From positions 1-5,213 of the forward strand of contig CAVOBC010000342.1 of the NCBI GenBank assembly GCA_963693635.1: a stretch of 5,213 nt of DNA, read 5' to 3'. The notes below the pieces were generated by a model. The model did no database searches and was not told where the DNA came from. It saw nothing but the letters and a program-made list of their open reading frames with translations. Below are positions 1-5,207 of this stretch, piece after piece. Every line of letters starts with the position of its first letter. Within the stretch, counting starts at the first letter, position 1. The translations under genes were made by a program, and so were the position numbers. The DNA comes from CAVOBC01 sp963693635 (GTDB lineage Bacteria; Pseudomonadota; Gammaproteobacteria; Pseudomonadales; Azotimanducaceae).

Positions 1-1127
1 GTAGCAAAGGCGTGCGCTTCCTGCCCATGTACGGCCGTCAGGCCTTCAAGGTCGATGGCAAATTTCGCTTCTGGGGAGGCCTGACCGTCGAAGCCTGGGG
101 TGGCGGCGAGGGCCTCGTCTCGAGCTTGCACCAGGCGGCAGCTGACAACCACATCGAGGTGCTGCACGAGTGTCGCGCGCTGCGCCTCGAAACCGCCGAC
201 CATGGCGTGACCGGGGTCGTCGTTAAACACCAGGGAACCACCCGAACGTTGCCAGCAAAAGCCGTCATCCTTGCCTGCGGGGGCTTTGAGGCGAATCCTG
301 AAATGCGTGCGCGATACCTTGGCCCGGGCTGGGAGCTTGCGAAGGTACGCGGCACACGCTTCAACACCGGTGACGGCATCAACATGGCGCTCGATGCCGG
401 CGCCGCACCCTACGGCAATTGGTCGGGTTGTCATGCCGTTGGCTGGGACCGGAATGCTCCGGAGTTCGGCGACCTCGCTGTCGGCGACGGCTTTCAGAAA
501 CACTCATATCCGCTCGGCATCCTGATCAACGCCGATGGTGAGCGATTCGTTGACGAGGGTTACGATTTTCGCAACTACACCTATGCACGCTACGGCCGCG
601 AGGTGCTCGAACAGCCCCAGCAGTTTGCGTGGCAGGTGTTCGACGATCAGGTCACACATATGCTGCGCGATGAATATCGCATCCGTGAGGTGACTCGTGT
701 GAGCGCAGATACACTCACCGAACTGGCAGCAAAGCTCGAGGGCGTCGATCCCGCGGGCTTCCTGAAAACCGTGAACGCGTATAACGACGCGATCAACATA
801 TCGGTCCCCTTCAACCCTGCCGTCAAGGACGGCCGATGCACCACGGGGCTCAGTCCAGACAAGACCAACTGGGCTAATCCGCTCACCAAGCCGCCTTTCG
901 CCGCGTATCAGATCACGTGCGGGATCACCTTCACATTCGGCGGCGTTCGCATCAACACCGAGGGCGCAGTGCTCGACACGGATGGTCACCGAATCGGCGG
1001 GCTCTATGCGGCGGGCGAACTCGTCGGGGGACTCTTCTACTTCAACTATCCCGGGGGCACCGGCCTGACATCCGGTGCCGTGTTCGGCAAAATCGCCGGC
1101 GCGAGCGCGGCAGCCGGGCTTGCGTGA
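1..1127 (+). CDS. FAD-dependent dehydrogenase, TcuA/fumarate reductase flavoprotein-like (5' partial)
   Basis: A flavoprotein of the FAD_binding_2 superfamily (fumarate reductase, succinate dehydrogenase, tricarballylate dehydrogenase), probably oxidising or reducing a carboxylated substrate beside a C-C bond. The reading frame is open to the window edge (first full codon at position 3), and the first in-frame GTG at 12 lies inside conserved sequence, so the gene starts upstream. About 90-100 residues carrying the GxGxxG dinucleotide fold are missing. Numbering from that GTG, visible family features are YGRQAFKVDG (7-16), FWGGLTVEA (20-28), the second FAD-contact strand AVILACGGFEANPE (84-97), RGTRFNTGDG (113-122), the substrate-domain segment ADGERFVDEG (174-183) with Glu/Arg typical of the active-site region, and the C-terminal FAD motif GGLYAAGELVGG (329-340) followed by YPGGTGLTSGAVFGKIAG. 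The middle of the protein resembles TcuA, whose partner is the Fe-S protein TcuB. No tcuB is visible, so the substrate is uncertain; urocanate reductase-like or ketosteroid dehydrogenase-like roles are less likely alternatives. It converges on the alcohol dehydrogenase gene. Confidence 0.9.
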   Translation, partial: SKGVRFLPMYGRQAFKVDGKFRFWGGLTVEAWGGGEGLVSSLHQAAADNHIEVLHECRALRLETADHGVTGVVVKHQGTTRTLPAKAVILACGGFEANPEMRARYLGPGWELAKVRGTRFNTGDGINMALDAGAAPYGNWSGCHAVGWDRNAPEFGDLAVGDGFQKHSYPLGILINADGERFVDEGYDFRNYTYARYGREVLEQPQQFAWQVFDDQVTHMLRDEYRIREVTRVSADTLTELAAKLEGVDPAGFLKTVNAYNDAINISVPFNPAVKDGRCTTGLSPDKTNWANPLTKPPFAAYQITCGITFTFGGVRINTEGAVLDTDGHRIGGLYAAGELVGGLFYFNYPGGTGLTSGAVFGKIAGASAAAGLA

Positions 1128-1185
1128 TCAAGGACCCGGCAAAAGCACAGAAGCCCGATCCGATCGAAAAACGCCTCGATCACGC
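1122..1185. repeat. Imperfect inverted repeat between convergent genes
   Basis: Arm GCGTGATCAAGG (1122-1133) is complementary to CCTCGATCACGC (1174-1185) at 11 of 12 positions, with a 40-nt loop. The left arm overlaps the TGA stop of the flavoprotein gene. Its place between two convergent genes fits a bidirectional transcription-end structure, but the loop is long and no T-run follows either arm, so it is not a standard intrinsic terminator. Confidence 0.35.
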
Positions 1186-1187
1186 AA

Positions 1188-1205
1188 CGCGTCTGCAGCT
1201 ACGCG
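1188..1205. repeat. Short hairpin just downstream of the alcohol dehydrogenase stop
   Basis: CGCGT (1188-1192) and ACGCG (1201-1205) form a 5-bp stem around an 8-nt loop containing CTGCAG. It ends 1 nt from the alcohol dehydrogenase stop codon on the minus strand. There is no U tract on either strand, so a terminator role is only a possibility. Confidence 0.25.
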
Positions 1206-1206
1206 C

Positions 1207-2289
1207 CTAGTCAAACATGATGACGCTGCGCGCGATGGTTCCTGTCTCCATGTCCGCAAACGCCTCATTGATATCACCGAGACCGATCCGCTTTGACACC
1301 ATTTGGTCAAGGTGGAGTTTGCCGGCGAGGTAGAAGTCAATGAAGCGCGGCATGTCTACGCGAAACCGGTTCGATCCCATCATCGACCCCTGAATCTTCT
1401 TCTCCTGAAGGAACGCAGATCCGGTCAGCTCAATCTTCACGCCCACCGGAATCATGCCGATGATCGTGGCTGTCCCGCCGGGTCGCAGCATCGAGAACGA
1501 TTGCTCCGCCGTTTGTTTAAGACCTATCGCCTCAAAAGAATATTGAACCCCGCCACCTGTCAGCTCACGCACCTGCTCGACGACGTCACCGGCGTTGCCG
1601 TTGACCGTGTCCGTCGCACCGAACTCACGCGCCATCTCTAGCTTGCTGTCGACCATGTCAACCGCAATCACGCGCCCAGCACCGGCAAGCGCTGCGCCAT
1701 TGACACAGGACAGTCCAACGCCTCCACAGCCAATGACGGCAACCGTGCTGCCGGGTTCGACGGCGGCCGTATGGAAGACTGCACCGACACCGGTGGTGAC
1801 GCCGCAGCCGATCAGCGCCGCACGATCAAGGGGCATATCTTCCCGGATCTTCACCAATCCATGTTCATGGATAAGCATCTGCTCGGCGAACGATGACAGA
1901 TTTGCGAACTGGAAGACCTCATTGCCGTCCTTGGCGAGACGGGGCTCATCTTCCTTGCCACGCCTCACCTCGGGGCTCGCACAAAGCGACAGGTGACCGG
2001 TCAGACACTGTTCACAATGTCCGCAAAAGACCGATAGACAAGTAATCACATGGTCACCCGGCTTGACGTAAGTCACGTCAGAGCCGACTTGCTCGACAAT
2101 TCCAGCCGACTCATGGCCGAGCACAATTGGCATCTGAGTTGGGTAAAGGCCCTTCACAAAGTGCAGATCGCTGTGGCAGACACCGGCCGCAGATGTGCGC
2201 ACCAGAACCTCGCGCGGACCCGGTTTGGAGATGTTGACCTCTTCGACTACAAGCGGTTGATTCACTTCGCGAAACACGGCTGCCTTCAT
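1207..2289 (-). CDS. Zinc-dependent alcohol dehydrogenase (medium-chain, NAD-type)
   Basis: A complete 360-residue medium-chain dehydrogenase/reductase, cytoplasmic, expected to interconvert an alcohol and an aldehyde or ketone with NAD(H). The N-terminal GroES-like domain carries the catalytic zinc ligands Cys38, His59, Glu60 (signature GHESAGIVEQVG, 58-69) and Cys162 (GCG, 161-163). The proton relay Ser40/His43 sits in CHSDLH. The structural zinc lobe is complete: Cys89, Cys92, Cys95, Cys103. The Rossmann domain has GCGGVG (187-192), and Asp211 at the end of the next strand (VIAVD) favours NAD+ over NADP+. The pattern, including GCGVTTGVGAV, places it with class III-like and NDMA-dependent-type bacterial alcohol dehydrogenases; the substrate cannot be read from sequence. 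The ATG at 2287-2289 is supported by GGAG at 2296-2299 (6-nt spacer) and a promoter just upstream. It lies 136 bp downstream of the oxygenase/SnoaL pair on the same strand, so it may be read both from its own promoter and by readthrough. Confidence 0.95.
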   Translation of the reverse strand: MKAAVFREVNQPLVVEEVNISKPGPREVLVRTSAAGVCHSDLHFVKGLYPTQMPIVLGHESAGIVEQVGSDVTYVKPGDHVITCLSVFCGHCEQCLTGHLSLCASPEVRRGKEDEPRLAKDGNEVFQFANLSSFAEQMLIHEHGLVKIREDMPLDRAALIGCGVTTGVGAVFHTAAVEPGSTVAVIGCGGVGLSCVNGAALAGAGRVIAVDMVDSKLEMAREFGATDTVNGNAGDVVEQVRELTGGGVQYSFEAIGLKQTAEQSFSMLRPGGTATIIGMIPVGVKIELTGSAFLQEKKIQGSMMGSNRFRVDMPRFIDFYLAGKLHLDQMVSKRIGLGDINEAFADMETGTIARSVIMFD

Positions 2290-2295
2290 CGCGGA

Positions 2296-2299
2296 CTCC
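2296..2299 (-). promoter_or_regulatory. Ribosome-binding site of the alcohol dehydrogenase
   Basis: GGAG on the minus strand, 6 nt before the ATG. It supports the chosen start of the 360-residue reading frame. Confidence 0.65.
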
Positions 2300-2317
2300 G
2301 GACTAAATGGGAACGTC

Positions 2318-2347
2318 GTTATACCACTCGCACGCGGCGCGCGTGAA
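2318..2347 (-). promoter_or_regulatory. Putative sigma-70-type promoter for the alcohol dehydrogenase
   Basis: On the minus strand TTCACG (2342-2347, 4 of 6 matches to the -35 consensus) is followed after 18 nt by TATAAC (2318-2323, 5 of 6 matches). The -10 is preceded by TGG, giving an extended -10. The implied transcript start, near 2311, leaves a leader of about 22 nt holding the GGAG site. The consistent spacing of all parts is the main support. Confidence 0.5.
2331..2345. promoter_or_regulatory. Perfect palindrome inside the alcohol dehydrogenase promoter (candidate operator)
   Basis: CACGCG (2331-2336) and CGCGTG (2340-2345) are perfect inverted arms separated by GCG. The element fills most of the -35/-10 spacer and overlaps the -35 box, a position where a bound repressor would block polymerase. 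No regulator gene is in the window. In GC-rich DNA a 6-bp-arm palindrome can occur by chance, so the placement matters more than the match. Confidence 0.4.
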
Positions 2348-2352
2348 GCAGT

Positions 2353-2372
2353 CTGCTGCCCTGGATCAGCAG
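2353..2372. repeat. Inverted repeat downstream of the SnoaL-like gene
   Basis: CTGCTG (2353-2358) and CAGCAG (2367-2372) form a 6-bp stem with an 8-nt loop. On the minus strand an overlapping alternative pairs CCCTG with CAGGG. It lies in the 3' leader between the SnoaL-like gene and the alcohol dehydrogenase promoter. No T-run follows, so it may be a weak pause or attenuation structure, or nothing. Confidence 0.25.
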
Positions 2373-2425
2373 GGGATTAGACGGGATCAGGAAAAGACAG
2401 TGAAGGGCCGTTGGGGTACACCGTG

Positions 2426-2830
2426 CTACTGAAGCGCCATCTGCAACTCTTCGTCCAGGTCAGGCGGATTCATGCACTGGCCAGCCTGGTGGTGGATCAT
2501 TCGCAACTCACCCGCCTCCATGACGAAAATGTTAGTCGCGACCAGCCAACCGCCGGGCAGTTGCTCGTAGCAAACAACCGTGTGCAGCGTCGCCTGGCTG
2601 ACGACCCGAGGCGCGTGGGTCGAGATGCCTGTTGCGCCGTCGGCATTGCCAAAGATCTCCCGCCAACTGTCGAGAATGTCATCACGCGTAACGAGCGGAC
2701 GCCATCCCGGATGAATGCACACCGGCGGGGCCTCCCGTGACCAGAGCGCCTCCATGGCCTCAAAGTCACGATTGTTGAACGCGATGTAAAACGCATCGTT
2801 CGCAAAGAGCACGACCGCCGGATCAAGCAT
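2426..2830 (-). CDS. SnoaL-like / NTF2-like superfamily protein
   Basis: A 134-residue protein of the SnoaL/NTF2-like cone fold, a family covering small hydrolases, isomerases, cyclases and binding proteins. Visible family features are an N-terminal helix ending in FNNRDFEAMEALW (18-30), HPGWRPLVTRDDILDSWREIF (starting at residue 40), and the closing strands GGWLVATNIFVMEAGELRMIHHQAG (93-117). The paired His113-His114 and the Trp/Arg pattern are typical of the single-domain bacterial subgroup, and the length is normal. No catalytic residue set can be assigned, so the reaction is unknown. Its ATG (2828-2830) overlaps the end of the oxygenase gene by 8 nt, within ATGCTTGA, and GGGG lies 8 nt upstream inside that gene. 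This points to translational coupling and shared expression. A partner role on the oxygenase product is inference. Confidence 0.85.
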   Translation of the reverse strand: MLDPAVVLFANDAFYIAFNNRDFEAMEALWSREAPPVCIHPGWRPLVTRDDILDSWREIFGNADGATGISTHAPRVVSQATLHTVVCYEQLPGGWLVATNIFVMEAGELRMIHHQAGQCMNPPDLDEELQMALQ

Positions 2831-3683
2831 CAGTCAACCCCACGTCGAGCATCCACTGGTGGAGCGGCAACTGACCTGGCTTGGGTGAGAATTGACCATT
2901 GGCATCCGTTGCCTCGCCAAGCAATTGTCGGCGGACAGGATCGTTGGCAGCCAGCATCCGACTGCTGATTGTCATGTCGTCTTTTGTCCGGAGCCAGCGA
3001 TAGCCGTAGCCGATGAAGAGCGCCTTGCGCACCACGTTCGAATTGTTCGGACTCGCGGAGTGCCACATTCGTCGATCGAAGAGGACCACATCACCCGCCC
3101 TGCAGAGGACCGGGACCGCGCCGGCGGGAGCCGAACCATCCTCAGGCAACTCGATTCGATCCTCCCGATGACTACCTGGCACGACAAAAAGGTTGCCTCG
3201 ATCCACTTCATCGCAGTCAGACAGCCAGTAGGAAACCTTGATCGACAGGCGCGGCCGGGGACTGCAGTCAAGTTCCACGTTCACCCGACCACTGTCCTGA
3301 TGGAACCCAAACCGTCCGCCGCGCCTGTCCGTCGTGTCCCGCGGCGGGGTTACGATGTAGTGGCTGTGGTAGCTATAGATGTTCCAGCCAAGAACCGTGT
3401 ACACGAGCGGAAACACCTTTGGATGGTCGAGCAGATTGACGAAACGCTGGTCATCCTTCAGAAAGTTAGGATAAAAAAAGGGTCGGCTGGCATCGAACGC
3501 TCGCTTCAAATACGGATCGTAGCCGGCCGCGCGATGTGCCTCATAGTTGGCATCGACGAGTTCGGTCAGTGCTTCAACCATATCCGCGGCAAGCACTCCC
3601 GGCAGATGCAGATAGCCCTGCTCGTCGAAGGTTTGCTGCTGCAAACTCGTCTCTGGTCCTGGCATGTGCCCTTCTGTCAGCAT
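2823..3683 (-). CDS. Phytanoyl-CoA dioxygenase family (PhyH) Fe(II)/2-oxoglutarate oxygenase
   Basis: A non-haem iron, 2-oxoglutarate-dependent oxygenase, expected to hydroxylate a small molecule with release of CO2 and succinate. Numbered from the first possible ATG (3755; 310 residues), it has the family N-terminus FDEQGYLHLPGVL (43-55), iron ligands His152 and Asp154 (FGFHQDSG) and His232 (RRMWHSASPN), and Arg243 (RKALF) for the 2-oxoglutarate carboxylate. GNLFVVPGSHRED (187-199) is the usual jelly-roll strand. The active site therefore looks intact. Start choice: the ATG at 3755 directly follows an in-frame TAG and has no good ribosome-binding site. The ATG at 3681-3683 (286 residues) has GGGAG at 3695-3699 and a -10-like TACAAT upstream, so I use it. 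The ATG at 3665 is a further option. The substrate is unknown; many bacterial PhyH proteins do not act on phytanoyl-CoA. It is the first gene of a coupled pair with the SnoaL-like gene. Confidence 0.9.
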   Translation of the reverse strand: MLTEGHMPGPETSLQQQTFDEQGYLHLPGVLAADMVEALTELVDANYEAHRAAGYDPYLKRAFDASRPFFYPNFLKDDQRFVNLLDHPKVFPLVYTVLGWNIYSYHSHYIVTPPRDTTDRRGGRFGFHQDSGRVNVELDCSPRPRLSIKVSYWLSDCDEVDRGNLFVVPGSHREDRIELPEDGSAPAGAVPVLCRAGDVVLFDRRMWHSASPNNSNVVRKALFIGYGYRWLRTKDDMTISSRMLAANDPVRRQLLGEATDANGQFSPKPGQLPLHQWMLDVGLTDA

Positions 3684-3694
3684 TGACGGTTGGA

Positions 3695-3723
3695 CTCCCG
3701 TAAACGTTCGGTCCCCAATTGTA
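3695..3723 (-). promoter_or_regulatory. Possible -10 box and ribosome-binding site before the oxygenase gene
   Basis: On the minus strand TACAAT (3718-3723) matches the -10 consensus at 5 of 6 positions, and GGGAG (3695-3699) lies 11 nt before the ATG at 3683. No convincing -35 is present 16-18 nt upstream, so this is tentative. If real, transcription would begin near 3710, which excludes the ATG at 3755. Confidence 0.3.
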
Positions 3724-3755
3724 ACCTGCCCCCGGGCACGGTCCCATGCCGCCAT

Positions 3756-3904
3756 CTATCCGGGGGCCGGATCGTCGCAGAGCGTCTTTGGGAACACCGA
3801 CTCAACCAGGCATCCCCAGCATTAAAGCGCTTGTTGTATGCCTTTCATGTACCCGTGGCGGGGTTCAAACTTGACTGCCATGATCAGGGACCCCGGACGC
3901 TTTG
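3756..3904. other. Gap between the divergent oxygenase and peptidase reading frames
   Basis: This 149-bp stretch separates the longest oxygenase reading frame from the peptidase gene, and control regions for both are expected near it. It contains the palindrome at 3758-3772, an 8-bp palindrome AAGCGCTT (3825-3832), a TTTAAT (minus, 3821-3826) that could be a -10 for the oxygenase, and TTGACT (plus, 3871-3876) resembling a -35. The last has no -10 at usable spacing before the peptidase start. I see no reliable promoter for the peptidase. Confidence 0.4.
3758..3772. promoter_or_regulatory. Perfect palindrome upstream of the oxygenase gene
   Basis: ATCCGG (3758-3763) and CCGGAT (3767-3772) are perfect inverted arms separated by GGG. 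The layout (6-bp arms, 3-nt spacer) is the same as the palindrome in the alcohol dehydrogenase promoter, although the arm sequence differs. It lies about 35 bp upstream of the possible -10 at 3718-3723, which fits an operator or activator site. Chance in GC-rich sequence is a fair alternative. Confidence 0.35.
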
Positions 3905-4504
3905 ATGACATCGGCAATCTTCAGTACCGGTTTCGCACCATTTAACGGCCGTCATGCGAACGGGTCCATTGACGCCGCGCGGGCTCTCGGCGCGATGGCG
4001 AACGTGCCCGCCATCGAAGTGCCCGTCGAGTGGGGGGGCCCAGCCGCAGCGATCGCCCTCTTCTGTGAGCAGCAACGCCCCGCCCGGATTGTTGCATTTG
4101 GGGAGGGACACCCCGGTGTATTTCAGATCGAAACGATCGCCAATAATCGTCGCGCAGTACGTGCCGACATGACCGGCGCACTGCCCGCCTGCCCGGTCGT
4201 CGACCCGACCGGACCTGAGCGATTGTTTGGGACCGCTGACGCGCCACTACTGCAACGGCGTCTCCGTGAATTCCCGATCCGCGTGTCAACAAACGCCGGC
4301 GGCTACCTGTGCGAGGAAATGCTCTACACCCTGCTGCAGTGGCAGCGACGCCTGCCGGTCCCGAGGAGCGAGCGTCCCATGGTCGTCTTCATCCACGTTC
4401 CCCCCCTGGGGTCCGCAATCAGGCTCGGCGGCGTTGCCAGAACCGTCGATGAGCCCCTGCTCTCGCACTTCGGTCAGGCGGTCTATCGCGCCCTGGTAGG
4501 CTGA
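3905..4504 (+). CDS. Pyroglutamyl-peptidase I family (peptidase C15) protein
   Basis: A 199-residue cytoplasmic protein of the C15 cysteine peptidase family, whose characterised members remove N-terminal pyroglutamate from peptides. The N-terminal STGFAPFNGRHANGS (7-21) matches the family TGF-PFgG-x-NPS loop. The triad is present with near-normal spacing: Glu76 (FQIETIANNRR), Cys136 (STNAGGYLCEEMLY) and His164 (VFIHVPPLG). Length is also normal (about 200-215). Deviations: FGEGHPGVFQIE stands where canonical enzymes have a glycine-rich GxAGGR segment, and Trp43 (VEWGG) is unusual, so substrate preference may differ. Start: the ATG at 3905 has GGA 7 nt upstream; an in-frame TTG directly precedes it (3902), and an in-frame TGA at 3881 rules out anything longer. 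It is divergent from the oxygenase gene and has no visible operon partner. No signal peptide or membrane segment is seen. Confidence 0.82.
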   Translation: MTSAIFSTGFAPFNGRHANGSIDAARALGAMANVPAIEVPVEWGGPAAAIALFCEQQRPARIVAFGEGHPGVFQIETIANNRRAVRADMTGALPACPVVDPTGPERLFGTADAPLLQRRLREFPIRVSTNAGGYLCEEMLYTLLQWQRRLPVPRSERPMVVFIHVPPLGSAIRLGGVARTVDEPLLSHFGQAVYRALVG

Positions 4505-4759
4505 CAGGACGGCACCAGAAGATCTGTTTCAACCACAGCGGCCGCCAGCGCAATGGAAGTCCCTTGGCGAAGGCAAGACCTGTTGGCGCACGCCGAAGCT
4601 GAAGCCCGGCACTGGACACCCCGATCACGACTATGGCCTGTGCGGATTCGGGTTACGACCCCAAAAGAGGCTCGGGCGAAGCGCGTCCCGAAATGACCCT
4701 GCTCGCACAAGCGAGCCTCGCGACCGTTACTCCGCCATCATTCATCGTCTGACGAAAAA
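4505..4759. other. Gene-poor interval between the peptidase and zinc-ribbon genes
   Basis: About 255 bp without a supported gene. The only sizeable plus-strand frame after the peptidase stop runs ATG 4553 to TGA 4696 (47 codons, Arg/Ala-rich), with no ribosome-binding site and no clear family. The right half holds the inverted repeats at 4667-4719. No T-rich terminator follows the peptidase gene. Confidence 0.5.
4667..4719. repeat. Overlapping, mutually exclusive inverted repeats
   Basis: GCTCGC (4701-4706) and GCGAGC (4711-4716) form a perfect 6-bp stem with an ACAA loop. The same right-hand segment, as CGAGCCTC (4712-4719), is also perfectly complementary to GAGGCTCG (4667-4674) over 8 bp. 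The two pairings exclude each other. There is no T-run after the hairpin, so it is not a classical terminator. It could end the peptidase transcript or lie in a longer leader. Confidence 0.35.
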
Positions 4760-4786
4760 GTGGATGCACAGTGCATCCACGTGGAT
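4760..4786. promoter_or_regulatory. Double overlapping palindrome, candidate operator of the zinc-ribbon gene
   Basis: GTGGATGCAC (4760-4769) and GTGCATCCAC (4771-4780) are perfect 10-bp inverted arms around a single A. The ATCCAC at the end of the right arm also pairs with an adjoining GTGGAT (4781-4786), giving a second perfect 12-bp palindrome centred on CACGTG. The GTGGAT unit thus occurs three times in alternating orientation within 27 bp. It covers the -35/spacer region just before a -10-like box, as expected for a dimeric or cooperatively bound regulator. Confidence 0.6.
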
Positions 4787-4811
4787 AATGGGCGCGATCA
4801 AAATCGGGGAG
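4784..4811 (+). promoter_or_regulatory. -10-like box and ribosome-binding site of the zinc-ribbon gene
   Basis: GATAAT (4784-4789) matches the -10 consensus at 5 of 6 positions. The hexamer 17 nt upstream (TGGATG, 4761-4766) is a poor -35, so an activator may be needed. GGGGAG (4806-4811) is a strong Shine-Dalgarno site 6 nt before TTG 4818. A start near 4796 would give a leader of about 22 nt. Confidence 0.5.
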
Positions 4812-4817
4812 AACATC

Positions 4818-5207
4818 TTGGACTGTCCAAAGTGCAAATCGCGGATGGAGGAGAAAACTCTAACCACGCTCCGTGGCAGCGTCACTGTAGACCGCTGCAG
4901 CGGCTGCCAGGGAATCTGGTTTGATATCGGCGAAGCCGAGACCTTAAAAGAAAAGTGGATGTCCGAGTTCGTCGACTCCGGGGATCCCGGTATCGGCCGC
5001 AAGCAAAACAAGATACGCGACGTTGGCTGCCCACGATGCGGCAAACGTATGTACAAGTTGAGCGATCCCCTGCAAAAGCACATTCGGTACGAGGCCTGCG
5101 AAGACCACGGAATGTATCTCGATGCGGGTGAGTTCACGGACTACAAGCACGAGACGCTACTCGACATCTTTCGCGACTTCGTGTTCCTGGTCCGGGGCAA
5201 CACCTGA
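4818..5207 (+). CDS. Tandem TFIIB-type zinc-ribbon protein (zf-TFIIB family)
   Basis: A 129-residue protein made of two zinc-ribbon modules of the zf-TFIIB type, with no other domain. Module 1: Cys3-x2-Cys6 and Cys27-x2-Cys30 followed by GIWFDIGEAE (32-41), the family hallmark. Module 2: Cys71-x2-Cys74 and Cys94-x2-His97 followed by GMYLDAGEF (98-106), so its last ligand appears to be His rather than Cys. An acidic/basic linker (residues 44-68) separates them. The family is widespread in bacteria and mostly uncharacterised; zinc binding is expected, and a DNA, RNA or protein target is not known. Start: the frame is open upstream to ATG 4764 and ATG 4788, but the first lies inside the palindrome and neither has a ribosome-binding site. 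TTG 4818 has GGGGAG at ideal spacing and puts CPKC at residues 3-6, the usual family N-terminus. No partner gene is visible. Confidence 0.85.
   Translation: MDCPKCKSRMEEKTLTTLRGSVTVDRCSGCQGIWFDIGEAETLKEKWMSEFVDSGDPGIGRKQNKIRDVGCPRCGKRMYKLSDPLQKHIRYEACEDHGMYLDAGEFTDYKHETLLDIFRDFVFLVRGNT

Noticed and set aside
504..989. A 161-codon minus-strand frame inside the flavoprotein gene
   Set aside because: The plus strand encodes conserved flavoprotein motifs throughout; the antisense product is unrecognisable.
2892..3686. A 264-codon open frame on the plus strand opposite the oxygenase gene
   Set aside because: It is antisense to a frame with a complete HxD...H...R oxygenase signature, and its translation shows no family features. 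Long shadow frames are common in GC-rich genes.
4553..4696. A 47-codon plus-strand frame after the peptidase gene, with a stretch (RIRVTTPKEARAKR) faintly like the region before the RWGS motif of YgjP-type metallopeptidases
   Set aside because: No RWGS or HExxH motif, no ribosome-binding site and very short. The likeness is too weak to call a pseudogene.
4502..4696. Possible TGA readthrough extending the peptidase by 63 codons (the frame stays open to TGA 4694-4696)
   Set aside because: The peptidase already has normal family length, and no selenocysteine-type hairpin directly follows the TGA.
4701..4716. Intrinsic terminator for the peptidase gene
   Set aside because: The hairpin is short and is followed by CTCGCGACC rather than a T-run. 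It is listed only as a repeat.
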